Source of the DNA: Xylanimonas cellulosilytica DSM 15894
Lineage (GTDB): Bacteria; Actinomycetota; Actinomycetes; Actinomycetales; Cellulomonadaceae
Direction of reading: 5' to 3'
DNA: 64,000 bases
Assembly: GCF_000024965.1 (NCBI RefSeq)
Contig: NC_013530.1
Location: 620,001 to 684,000 of the forward strand
The translations under genes were made by a program, and so were the position numbers. The notes under the pieces were generated by a model, which did no database searches, had not been told where the DNA came from, and saw nothing but the letters and a program-made list of their open reading frames with translations. Positions within the stretch are counted from its first letter, which is position 1; each line of letters starts with the position of its first letter. Shown one piece after another: positions 16,467 through 23,480 of this stretch.

Positions 16467-16858
16467 CGGTCGGCCCCCGCCTGCTCGGCGCGGTACCCGT
16501 ACTCGACGGCGACGCCGAGGAGCCATTCCCTGACGTCGCCCTCGGGGATCGACTGAAACCAGCCCAGACGCGAGGAGGAGACCCAGGCGGCGAACTCCCG
16601 TGCCCCGCGCGTCTCCGCCTCCGCAATGTCCTCAGCCGTGTAGGCGTAGGCAGCGTGGCGCTCTGGGTCGATGTGCTCGCCGGACAGCAGTACACCGTCG
16701 CCGCACGTCAGGCACACGCCATCCGTGACGAAGTGCGCCAGCGCGCGCTCCTGCACACGGAAGAGCCAGCGGTCGAAGTCGTCCGGGATGAACTCGCCCT
16801 CTGCGCCGTCTACAAAGCAGTCCCGCACCTCGCCCGTGGTCGGGGTGTACTCAGTCAT
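16463..16858 (-). CDS. hypothetical phage protein with a Cys pair
   Basis: A 131-residue protein starting ATG at 16858. It opens with YTPTTGEVRDCFVDG and has CLTCGDG at the centre. The opening and the following DDFDRWLF recur in the next gene (YVPTTDEVRD and EAFDRWFD), so the two are diverged duplicates. The C-terminal half is helical (AEDIAEAETRGAREFAAW). Confidence 0.6.
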   Translation of the reverse strand: MTEYTPTTGEVRDCFVDGAEGEFIPDDFDRWLFRVQERALAHFVTDGVCLTCGDGVLLSGEHIDPERHAAYAYTAEDIAEAETRGAREFAAWVSSSRLGWFQSIPEGDVREWLLGVAVEYGYRAEQAGADR

Positions 16859-17123
16859 CGCTCTCTCCGAACAGCCGAGTCAAGGCCTGGACCGCCATGT
16901 CGTTGGCGATGTCAGGGTTTCCCCAGCGCTTGGCGAGGACGCGGCGGACCTGAGTCGCGGCGTGCGCCCAGCCCTTGTCGAACGCCTTGGTCCACTCCGT
17001 GTCGAACCAGCGGTCGAACGCTTCGGCCGTCAGCGTCGGGAACATGTCGTCAACCCACGAGTCGCGCACCTCGTCCGTCGTCGGCACGTACTCGCCCGCC
17101 GTCTCGATCCGCTCGCCGCTCAT
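16851..17123 (-). CDS. hypothetical phage protein, paralogue of the preceding one
   Basis: A 90-residue protein starting ATG at 17123. It shares the PTTxEVRDxxVD opening and FDRW segment with the product of 16463-16858 but lacks its Cys pair. The rest is helical with RRVLAKRWGNPDIAN. Both genes overlap by 8 nt. Function unknown. Confidence 0.55.
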   Translation of the reverse strand: MSGERIETAGEYVPTTDEVRDSWVDDMFPTLTAEAFDRWFDTEWTKAFDKGWAHAATQVRRVLAKRWGNPDIANDMAVQALTRLFGESDD

Positions 17124-17299
17124 CGAGCACCGCCAGTGGGGCTCGGGTCGAGCGTGTCGTCCCACTCGTGGCAGCCGCCGTTGTACCAGGCGCCACCGGT
17201 GATGTGCGTGGTCGAGAGCGGGTTCTTCTGGTGGCCGTAGCCCCGCTGGCAGTAGTGCCCGCAGCCGCACGGGCACGGGGCCAGGCAGTCGCCGCTCAT
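17120..17299 (-). CDS. Cys/His-rich small protein
   Basis: A 59-residue protein starting ATG at 17299. CLAPCPCGCGHYC followed by HQK and GCHEW offers five Cys and several His in the first half, enough for a zinc site. The C terminus is polar. Coupled to neighbours by ATGA overlaps. No family recognised. Confidence 0.55.
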   Translation of the reverse strand: MSGDCLAPCPCGCGHYCQRGYGHQKNPLSTTHITGGAWYNGGCHEWDDTLDPSPTGGAR

Positions 17300-17598
17300 C
17301 GGGCCGTCTCCGTCCGGGTCAGGTGTTCGATCAGGGCGGCGGCGAGCATGTCCGCTACCCGCTTGGTCGGGAAGCCGTCGTGGCTGCCGTCTGGCCAGGT
17401 GGCGCGGCTCAACACCCGCGCGATCTCGTCCACGTCGAGCGCGGCGGTCAGGGCGTGCTCCGCGTAGCCGCGCCACTGTGCCTGGCTCTCCGGCTCCAGG
17501 TCGTCGTACTCCGCGATGTAGTCGGGGCCGCAGTCGGCGTGGATCGCCTCGGCGGCCCGCTCGACCGGCGTCGGGGTGGTGGGGTCGGTGGTGGTCAC
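17296..17598 (-). CDS. hypothetical phage protein
   Basis: A 100-residue protein with a GTG start at 17598 overlapping the macro-domain stop (GTGA). The first ten residues are Thr/Pro-rich, then come AAEAIHADCG and a long helical part with AEHALTAALDVDEIARVL. The ALDVDEIARVL stretch is common in small actinophage proteins of unknown role. Confidence 0.55.
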   Translation of the reverse strand: MTTTDPTTPTPVERAAEAIHADCGPDYIAEYDDLEPESQAQWRGYAEHALTAALDVDEIARVLSRATWPDGSHDGFPTKRVADMLAAALIEHLTRTETAR

Positions 17599-18113
17599 GC
17601 GGCACCGCCCGTCAGGTCCCACGCGGTGCGCATCGTCTGCGCGACGACATCGGGGGCGAGGCCGCCGGTGCCGGCGCCGAGGCCGGGGATCGCGATGGTC
17701 TGCCCGTCGTCGTACCGGTTTGTGAGTACCGCGAGCGTCGCGAGCAGGACGTGCGATGGCGGGATGGGCTGCGGGGTGAGCATCGTGGGCGCGTACACCA
17801 GCCACGGGAAGCGGTCGTGCCCGGTCGGGACGGTCACGCACGACCCGACCGGGATAGGCCCGCCGAGGCTGGTCGCCGCCTGCCACTGCACCGCGTCCTG
17901 CACGCGCACCCCGAGCAGGTCACGCACCGCCAGGTCGAGGCCGCCGTCCATGATCGCGTGACTGTTGCCCGCGGTGACGAGGACATCGTGAGCGGGAAGG
18001 TCCTCGAGCGCGGTGTGGGTGACGGTCACGGCCGGCACACCAGCGAACGCGGTTGCCCACGCCTTGCACAGGGCTGCGTTGAGGTCGAACAGGGTCAGGC
18101 TGGCGGCGGTCAT
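17595..18113 (-). CDS. macro-domain protein (ADP-ribose binding or hydrolysis)
   Basis: A 172-residue protein made of a single macro domain. VLVTAGNSHAIMDGGLDLAV holds the conserved Asn and the Gly-rich loop that grip ADP-ribose, and IAIPGLGAGTGGL is the second phosphate loop. Macro domains bind or remove ADP-ribose from proteins, nucleic acids or metabolites. In a phage it could reverse ADP-ribosylation by a host defence enzyme; that role is inference. It is coupled to both neighbours. Confidence 0.85.
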   Translation of the reverse strand: MTAASLTLFDLNAALCKAWATAFAGVPAVTVTHTALEDLPAHDVLVTAGNSHAIMDGGLDLAVRDLLGVRVQDAVQWQAATSLGGPIPVGSCVTVPTGHDRFPWLVYAPTMLTPQPIPPSHVLLATLAVLTNRYDDGQTIAIPGLGAGTGGLAPDVVAQTMRTAWDLTGGAA

Positions 18114-18481
18114 CGGTCGCCCTCCTGGGAGAGGAGGTGCACGGACGTGACACCGACGATGGTCGCCTTGTCGGAGTAGCCGGGGCAGCCGTCGACGTCG
18201 TCGAGCTCGGTCTCGCCGCGGGCGGGGGTGATGGTGACGAGGTCGGGGCGGGTCTGCACGGTGAGGTGCCAGATGCCGTCCGGCCCGTAGTCGACACCGA
18301 TGAGGACCTCACGCGGCCCGACGTCGGTGGTGACGGTCACGGACAGGACGTCGCCGCCGTCGACCGGGTACAGCTCGTCGTAGAGTCCGCCCTCGACCTC
18401 GATGAGGTCGTCGGACGTACCGAAGATGTGCGTGATGGCGGTGGTGGTGGTTGCCGCCGGCGGGCGGGCCTGGATGTTCAC
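18110..18481 (-). CDS. hypothetical phage protein
   Basis: A 123-residue protein starting ATG at 18481. It is beta-rich (VLSVTVTTD, EVLIGVDYG, IWHLTVQT) and acidic, with the segment DVDGCPGYSDKATIV near the end. No known motif. It ends in a 4-nt overlap with the macro-domain gene, and the close pairing may mean the two work together. Confidence 0.55.
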   Translation of the reverse strand: MNIQARPPAATTTTAITHIFGTSDDLIEVEGGLYDELYPVDGGDVLSVTVTTDVGPREVLIGVDYGPDGIWHLTVQTRPDLVTITPARGETELDDVDGCPGYSDKATIVGVTSVHLLSQEGDR

Positions 18482-18484
18482 GGG

Positions 18485-18856
18485 TTAGTCCTTCGTCTCG
18501 GTGGTGATCCGCCCGGTCAGGGCGGCGAGGATGCGGCCGGACAGCAGGTCGTCCGGTCGGAACACGTGCACTTCGTGGCCGAGCGCCTCGAGGGCGTGCA
18601 GCCACGTCTTCTGGGCGTCGGACACGCGGCCGTTCTGCCGCTTGAGCTCGATGTAGATCTCGCGGTCGCGGCGCACGCCGTGCAGGTCGGGGTATCCGGC
18701 GGTGATGCTCTGCACGCGCCCTCGGGCGTTCGGGCGGTTGTCGGCGGGGTGGAAGAACATCCAGCCGGTCTCCCGCATGAGCGCTTCGACCTGCGACTGC
18801 AGGGCGCGTTCGGTCATGTCCTTGGCGACGGCGGCCACGTACTGGTCGCGGTTCAC
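18485..18856 (-). CDS. VRR-NUC domain nuclease
   Basis: A 123-residue protein with a GTG start. It shows the VRR-NUC (PD-D/ExK) core: TAGYPDLHGV supplies the Asp, EIYIELKRQNGRVS the E-x-K, and QKTWLHALEALGHEVHVFRP the trailing helix and strand. Such small phage nucleases are thought to act on branched DNA such as Holliday junctions. The start overlaps the stop of a tiny membrane gene. Confidence 0.85.
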   Translation of the reverse strand: MNRDQYVAAVAKDMTERALQSQVEALMRETGWMFFHPADNRPNARGRVQSITAGYPDLHGVRRDREIYIELKRQNGRVSDAQKTWLHALEALGHEVHVFRPDDLLSGRILAALTGRITTETKD

Positions 18857-18933
18857 CGCCGGTTCTGGTCGTCCCAGGCGGCGTACCAGGCGAGGAGCCC
18901 GAACGCTGCCATCGCGATGAGCCAGGTGACCAT
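18853..18933 (-). CDS. 26-residue membrane microprotein
   Basis: Starts ATG at 18933 inside a TGATG junction with the upstream stop and ends with a TGA that overlaps the VRR-NUC GTG start. Residues 2-19 form one hydrophobic helix (VTWLIAMAAFGLLAWYAA) followed by a polar DDQNRR tail. Overlap at both ends is good evidence that it is translated. Function unknown. Confidence 0.6.
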   Translation of the reverse strand: MVTWLIAMAAFGLLAWYAAWDDQNRR

Positions 18934-19166
18934 CAGGCGGCCTTCGGCTTGCGGGGGGCCGGGGTGATCACGCTGTGCTTGACGAGGACCTTCTGCACGC
19001 CCGCGGGGGAGAGGCGGGCGGCGGCGCAGATGTCGAGCGGGTGGGTGCCGGCCTGGTGGGCGGCGATGATGTCGCGGTCACGGTTGGTGCGCGCCGCGCC
19101 CAGCTCGACCTCCAGGGCGGCGATGTGTTCCGCGAGACCGCGGAGGCTGGCGAAGGGCTGGTGCAT
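18933..19166 (-). CDS. HTH DNA-binding protein
   Basis: A 77-residue protein. An N-terminal helix (LAEHIAALEVELGAA) is followed by a helix-turn-helix of the resolvase/homeodomain type (IIAAHQAGTHPLDICAAARL then SPAGVQKVLVKH). It is the first gene of the run 19166 to 14171 and has about 280 nt of non-coding DNA upstream, so it may regulate this set. Its ribosome site is weak (GTGCAGGT). Confidence 0.65.
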   Translation of the reverse strand: MHQPFASLRGLAEHIAALEVELGAARTNRDRDIIAAHQAGTHPLDICAAARLSPAGVQKVLVKHSVITPAPRKPKAA

Positions 19167-19376
19167 ACCTGCACTCTATCGGATCAGTGCGGGTGAAACC
19201 CAGTGTTACCGCTAGCGATTGCGAGCACTTGGGGGTTGACTCAGGGCATGGTCAAGATCAAGCCCCGCCCACCACCAACCGCGGCGTGACACCGTGAGTG
19301 AAGAGAACGAACCGAACGGGAACCAGTAGCGCGCTCTGACCCCTGGGGGATCGGCATGACGCCACTGCCACGCCAG
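19167..19376 (-). other. intergenic region upstream of the HTH gene
   Basis: About 210 nt without a supportable gene. On the minus strand TTGACC near 19241 and the CGATAG near 19175 could be promoter elements but are not well spaced. A short open frame across the region is not supported by a ribosome site and overlaps the terminator to its right. Confidence 0.5.
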
Positions 19377-19434
19377 AAGGCCCCCGACTGGACAGCTCCA
19401 CCGCCTCGGGCGGGGGTTGCCAGTCGGGGGCCTT
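19377..19434 (-). terminator. long-stem terminator of gene 19447-19761
   Basis: AAGGCCCCCGACTGG pairs perfectly over 15 bp with CCAGTCGGGGGCCTT, around a loop that itself contains a CCGCC/GGCGG stem. It starts 12 nt beyond the stop of the minus-strand gene. Confidence 0.8.
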
Positions 19435-19446
19435 CGTCTTGTGCAG

Positions 19447-19761
19447 TCACGCCGCTTGGGTTGCGGCTCTCGTCCGATCGCTGCCGGTGGGCGTGGCGTG
19501 CGCGGCGAGGTCGTCGAGCGCCGCCCGGATGTGGTCGCAGAGGGCGGCGGCTTCGTCGGCTGGCAGAACGAGCGTTGCCGCCTCGCCCACGCTGACGTGG
19601 ACGCGTAGCGCGTTGACTCGGTGCTCGACGGACGCGTACGTGACGACCTCAGGCGACGACCACGTGTGGTCGTCGTTTCGGATCGAGGGGTAGGCGCGCG
19701 AGACAAACGAACGTGCGGTGGTGTGTGCGACGTCGCGCGACATCGCGCTGGTGTGTGACAC
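19447..19761 (-). CDS. hypothetical phage protein
   Basis: A 104-residue protein with a GTG start and an AAAGAGG ribosome site. The N-terminal half is polar with HTTARSFVSRAYP, the second half has strand LRVHVSVGEAATLVL and an Ala-rich helix containing ALCDHIRAALDDLAAH. It is a single-gene unit, with its own terminator downstream and a LexA-like palindrome 150 nt upstream. No family recognised. Confidence 0.6.
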   Translation of the reverse strand: MSHTSAMSRDVAHTTARSFVSRAYPSIRNDDHTWSSPEVVTYASVEHRVNALRVHVSVGEAATLVLPADEAAALCDHIRAALDDLAAHATPTGSDRTRAATQAA

Positions 19762-19820
19762 TGTGGGCGAACCTCTTTCGGTTTGATGCGACCTCTCACC
19801 TCATGACTTCTTAGCGGGAT

Positions 19821-19931
19821 TCAGTGAGGTGGGGGGTCGTTTCTCTTGCTGTACGTGTGGATCGTATGCCAGCGGGGCGACACCCCTGCCGAGCCTGGTG
19901 GCCTGCGACTGTCGAACAGGTGTTCGATCAT
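19821..19931 (-). CDS. 36-residue putative microprotein over a LexA-like palindrome
   Basis: ATG at 19931 preceded by AGGAG at good spacing. The peptide begins MIEHLFDSRRPPG and is basic, without a membrane segment. Codons 2-6 coincide with the palindrome at 19912-19927. Translation is supported only by the ribosome site. Confidence 0.4.
   Translation of the reverse strand: MIEHLFDSRRPPGSAGVSPRWHTIHTYSKRNDPPPH
19912..19927. promoter_or_regulatory. LexA (SOS) box match
   Basis: TCGAAC-AGGT-GTTCGA is a perfect match to the actinobacterial LexA operator pattern TCGAAC-N4-GTTCGA. It lies between two minus-strand transcription units, upstream of gene 19447-19761 and inside the start of a putative microprotein. 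Binding by host LexA would tie nearby expression to DNA damage. Confidence 0.55.
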
Positions 19932-20113
19932 GGTCGCTCCTGGTCGCTGGGGACCGCTGCGGACCAGATTCCGCCGGAATCCCCCGATTCGTCGCCTCGC
20001 GCCGGTGACGCAACTCACATCTAGACCGTTGGCGCGAGCAAGTGGGGTGGGTGACCTGCAGGGTTTCGGCCGTCCACCCCTGTGCCTGTCGGGCGCGGAA
20101 GTGCAGGTGGGCT

Positions 20114-20144
20114 GCCTGGGTGCCCGGAGTGCGGGCACCCAGGC
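20114..20144 (-). terminator. hairpin terminator of gene 20155-20343
   Basis: GCCTGGGTGCCCG and CGGGCACCCAGGC form a perfect 13-bp stem with a GAGTG loop, 10 nt beyond the stop of the minus-strand gene. Confidence 0.8.
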
Positions 20145-20154
20145 GGCTCCGCGC

Positions 20155-20343
20155 CTAGAGGATGTCGACGCGGTCCTCTGCGGTGGCGCCGAACAGGATG
20201 GAGAGCGCGGCCTCCCGGGCCTGCTCCGCATCGTCGATGCCGGTGAGAGCGACCGCGATGAGTCCCTCGCGCCGCTGGTGGTCCCTGATGGTGAGGGGCT
20301 GGTAGGTGCCCCGGATCGCACACACGGTAGAGTGTTGCTGCAT
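20155..20343 (-). CDS. small phage protein in a single-gene unit
   Basis: A 62-residue protein with an ATG start and CGGAGGT ribosome site 10 nt upstream. It has a strand-rich start (STVCAIRGTYQPLTI), then GLIAVALTGIDDAEQAREAAL, an alternating strand-helix pattern. It is flanked by a strong hairpin upstream (20369-20422) and a terminator downstream. No family recognised. Confidence 0.6.
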   Translation of the reverse strand: MQQHSTVCAIRGTYQPLTIRDHQRREGLIAVALTGIDDAEQAREAALSILFGATAEDRVDIL

Positions 20344-20827
20344 GTTGCTAGTGACCTCCGGTCGCTAGGGCGGCCTGCGAACCTCGTGTTTCCGCCAAGA
20401 CTCACCGAGGTCGCAGGCCGCCATTTCTGTCTGACGACAGGAATCGTAGCGCGTCATTCTCGTGCTCGTGAACACCGCCCGCGGAGCCGCGGCCAGCCCG
20501 GTGAGCTCCCGCCCCGGCGCCGCCCAGGCGGCGACAGCAATGGTGCACCTGGCGATCCCGAACCAGATGGAACCGGGCCGCCCCTGACCAATCTCCTTCT
20601 CCCCGCTCCGAACGCAGTCGAACGCTGCATCTGGCCAGTTGGAGCGCCTGAAGCCAAGTGAGTTGGCCCCAGGGCGCTCCGACTGGCTTCAGATCGGTTG
20701 GGACTGACGAACGTCCAAGTTGGAGCAGCAAGTGGGGATACTCAGGTTGCTGGCTCCTGATTGCTGGCAACCAAGAATGCGTTTAAACGCGCGAAACTGA
20801 ACGTGTAATGCAGACTTAGCAGCAACG
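20344..20827. other. structured non-coding region
   Basis: No supportable gene in about 480 nt. It holds a 17-bp stem with one bulged A (20369-20386 with 20406-20422), which can act as terminator or leader, and two interleaved inverted repeats at 20641-20692 (GGAGCGCC/GGCGCTCC and CTGAAGCCA/TGGCTTCAG) that could form a pseudoknot. AGTTGGAGC occurs at 20637 and again near 20716. Confidence 0.55.
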
Positions 20828-21193
20828 TCAGCAACCACCAGCAACCAACGAGGAGCGTTCCGAAGCCAGTCCGATCGAGTCGGAAGCCAGTCCGATGGAG
20901 TCCGAGGAGGCTCGCTTCAGCATGGAAGTCCGCTCCTTGACTGTCGTTCCCCCGTAGATCCCGTGAGGCTCCCGCCGCGTCAGGCCAACCGTCAGGCACG
21001 CCAGGCGTATCGGGCACGTCGCGCAGAGCCGCTTCGGCTCCTGCGTGGACCCGCCCCTCTCCGGGAACCACGCATCCGGGTCCGCCTGCGCGCACGCCGC
21101 CTGTCCCGCCTCCTCATCCGTCAGCCAGCGGCGCGGGTGGAAGTCCGCCGGCCACACGTTCATCCGCGGCAGCTTCTTCACCGGGCGCGTCAT
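20828..21193 (-). CDS. WhiB-family iron-sulfur regulator
   Basis: A 121-residue protein starting ATG at 21193 (ATGA overlap with the HNH stop). It has the four WhiB cysteines: one in AACAQADPDAWFP, then CATC and a fourth after PIRLA, followed by the GIYGGTT turn and a basic KERTSMLKR tail. WhiB proteins carry a 4Fe-4S cluster and bind the main sigma factor. The C terminus is extended by a 21-bp tandem duplication giving DSIGLAS twice. Confidence 0.9.
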   Translation of the reverse strand: MTRPVKKLPRMNVWPADFHPRRWLTDEEAGQAACAQADPDAWFPERGGSTQEPKRLCATCPIRLACLTVGLTRREPHGIYGGTTVKERTSMLKRASSDSIGLASDSIGLASERSSLVAGGC

Positions 21194-21822
21194 GCCGCCA
21201 GCTCACCGGTGATGGCCTCGACGACGCACGCGATCAGGTCGCGGGCGGCGGGCTCGACGCGCTGCCAGGTCTTGCCCTGGGCGATGTATGTCACCGTCGG
21301 CCGCGAGACGTCATACAGCACCGCGATCGCGCGATGAGTAATCCCCTCTGCGACGAGCGCCTTGATGGCCGCAACGTCGCCCTCGGTGAGCCTCGCGTTC
21401 GGGTTACGCGAGCCATGAACGCTCCGGTCTCGCTCGGCCATGTCGACCGCGTTCTGCGCCTGCGTACCAGGGACCAAGTGCCGCGGGTTGACGCACGGCG
21501 GGTTGTCGCAGCGGTGGCGAACGACGCGCCCGGCGACGTCCATGCCAGCGAGTTCGGCGGACACGCGGTGAGCCTTGAGGTTCGGGCCGTTCCGCCGTCC
21601 AGCTGGGCGAATGACTCCGTAGCCGAAGTCGTTCGTGGCGCCCGACCATGGCCAGCACTCGTCGGCGTCACGGCGGTCGACCTTCGACCAGAACCGCTGC
21701 TCAAGCGTCTTGACCGGGGAGTCGGTCGTGCCAGTCCTCCGGTGCCGCTGCAAGTGCAGTTCGCAGAGGCCGCGGCCCTTGTGCTTTCGGTCGCACCCGT
21801 CGACCAAGCAGCCGATGTTCAT
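21190..21822 (-). CDS. HNH endonuclease with C-terminal HTH
   Basis: A 210-residue protein. It starts with CLVDGCDRKHKGRGLCELH (zinc-knuckle), then an HNH core with WPWSGATNDFGYG, KAHRVSAELAG, VRHRCDNPPCVNPRHLV. A helix-turn-helix (GITHRAIAVLYDVSRPTVTYI) follows, as in free-standing homing endonucleases. The last 19 residues match the tail of the adjacent methyltransferase. It lies between whiB and the methylase in ATGA overlaps. Confidence 0.88.
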   Translation of the reverse strand: MNIGCLVDGCDRKHKGRGLCELHLQRHRRTGTTDSPVKTLEQRFWSKVDRRDADECWPWSGATNDFGYGVIRPAGRRNGPNLKAHRVSAELAGMDVAGRVVRHRCDNPPCVNPRHLVPGTQAQNAVDMAERDRSVHGSRNPNARLTEGDVAAIKALVAEGITHRAIAVLYDVSRPTVTYIAQGKTWQRVEPAARDLIACVVEAITGELAA

Positions 21823-23480
21823 GCGGCCACGTCCTCTCTGGTGATGGCCGCCACGACAGCGGAGATGAGATCCCGGGCAGCAGGGGGCGTTACGGCGTTA
21901 CCTGCGAGGCGGACCTGCTCGCGGCGGTTGCCGACCATGACGTACTCGCCGGGGAAGGCCATCGCCTGCTTGATCTCGTCGGGCTCGAGCATCCGGAAGC
22001 GGACGTCGTCGACGTCGATGGTGGGCCGGTCGGCCTGGAGCACGGACTGGTGGCCGGCGGTGGTGATGGTGCGGATCGGCTCGGACGCGGGCGTGGTCAT
22101 CTCGGCGCCGCCGTGGTTGTTCCGGTGGATCAGGGCGTGGTGGTTGCCGGACGCGGTGACGGTCGCGAGTGCGTCGGACGCGAGCCGGGCCGTGGACCCG
22201 CCGCCGCGCAGCTCGGCGAGGAACGGCGGGAACGCGAGCCCGGTCTCGTTGCGGGTCGTCTGCGCCCGCATTGCCCGGCCGGTGGACGTCGCGACCTTTC
22301 CGTCGCGGCCCTCGACCGGGACGGCGAGCGGGTGCCAGGCCAGGGCCTTGGACTCGCGGGTGTGCATGGTCTGGGTCGGGTCGGCGATGGGCCAGGCGCG
22401 GTAGTACGAGCCGGGGTCGCCGTAGCCGGGGTGCTTGGGGTCGGCGGCGTCGTAGGGGTTGCCGCCGTGCTCGACGAGCAGCGGGGACCAGTACCGCTCG
22501 ATGCCGACCTGGATGCGCCGCATGGTCTTGTCCGCCAGCGGCTTGGCGCGGTCCCCGATGCGCTGGCCCGGGTTGGACCAGTCGATGATCGAGGACGCGG
22601 GCAGCCAGTACGGCTCGACGACCTCGTTGCGGCACGCGGTGTTCGGGCAGCGGTAGAGGTACTGGGAGCGGTATCGGCCGGGGCGGGTCTGCCCGTTGCC
22701 CCTCTTCCACCACTGCATGGCCTCGACGACGGTCTCGCAGCGCGGGCACCACGCCTTGGGGCGCTGCATGCGCTCGAAGTCGGGGGCGCGTTCGCCCTCC
22801 TTCGTGAACGCGATGTACACGCGGTCGCGGGACTGCGGGGCGGGAGCCCTCATCGCGGCGGCGTGCATCGAGTTCAGCGAGATGATGCGGTGCCGGTAGC
22901 CCATCGAGTGCATGGCCGTCAGCCACGCCTGGAACAGCCCGCCGCGGATCCCGGTCGGGGATGCCCAGTCGACGACCTCGACGACGTTCTCCACGAGGAC
23001 CGCGCGGTAGTCGTGCGCCTCGGTGAAGCGGACGACGTCCCACATGGTTGCCCGGGACCGCTCGGCCGCGGCGTCGGGCAGCACGTCGCCGAACAGGTCC
23101 GGCTGGATCGCTGCGGCCTTGCGGCCCTTCGCGCGGGAGTGGTTCGTGCACTCCGGCGACGCCCAGAGCATGTCCGTGCGGGGCACGTACCGCGGGTCGG
23201 TCTGCGAGATGTCGGCCTGCAGGTGGTCGACGTCGGGGTGGTTGGTGTTGTGCGTCTCGATGGCCTTGTCCCAGTGATTCGCGGCCAGACGCACCTGCAC
23301 GCCTGGCACCGAGACCGCGCCGGTCGAACTGCCGCCGGCCCCGCAGAACAGGTCGGTCAGCGTGAGGTTGGCGCCGCTGTCCGGGACAGCAGTACGGGTG
23401 AGCTCGCCTCCTGGCAAGGTCCAGGTCTCGTACGGGCCCAACTCGTCGCGCCCGGTGGTGACGATCGGGTCGGCGCTCAT
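21819..23480 (-). CDS. DNA cytosine-5 methyltransferase
   Basis: A 553-residue protein starting ATG at 23480. Motif I is DLFCGAGGSS, motif IV is WASPECTNHS with the catalytic Cys in a PEC rather than PCQ context, motif VI VENVVEV, motif VIII QSRDRVYI, motif X RLAGNAVTPP. The long variable middle contains CPRC and CPNTAC, a zinc-ribbon-like insert. No partner restriction enzyme is seen, so it probably protects phage DNA. Confidence 0.9.
   Translation of the reverse strand: MSADPIVTTGRDELGPYETWTLPGGELTRTAVPDSGANLTLTDLFCGAGGSSTGAVSVPGVQVRLAANHWDKAIETHNTNHPDVDHLQADISQTDPRYVPRTDMLWASPECTNHSRAKGRKAAAIQPDLFGDVLPDAAAERSRATMWDVVRFTEAHDYRAVLVENVVEVVDWASPTGIRGGLFQAWLTAMHSMGYRHRIISLNSMHAAAMRAPAPQSRDRVYIAFTKEGERAPDFERMQRPKAWCPRCETVVEAMQWWKRGNGQTRPGRYRSQYLYRCPNTACRNEVVEPYWLPASSIIDWSNPGQRIGDRAKPLADKTMRRIQVGIERYWSPLLVEHGGNPYDAADPKHPGYGDPGSYYRAWPIADPTQTMHTRESKALAWHPLAVPVEGRDGKVATSTGRAMRAQTTRNETGLAFPPFLAELRGGGSTARLASDALATVTASGNHHALIHRNNHGGAEMTTPASEPIRTITTAGHQSVLQADRPTIDVDDVRFRMLEPDEIKQAMAFPGEYVMVGNRREQVRLAGNAVTPPAARDLISAVVAAITREDVAA

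Noticed and set aside
19241-19450. Minus-strand 69-codon frame next to gene 19447-19761
   Set aside because: It runs through the strong terminator stem at 19377-19434, has no ribosome site and a biased composition.
19846-20661. Plus-strand 271-codon frame
   Set aside because: It crosses two hairpins and a minus-strand gene with a good ribosome site, and its product looks like random GC-rich translation.
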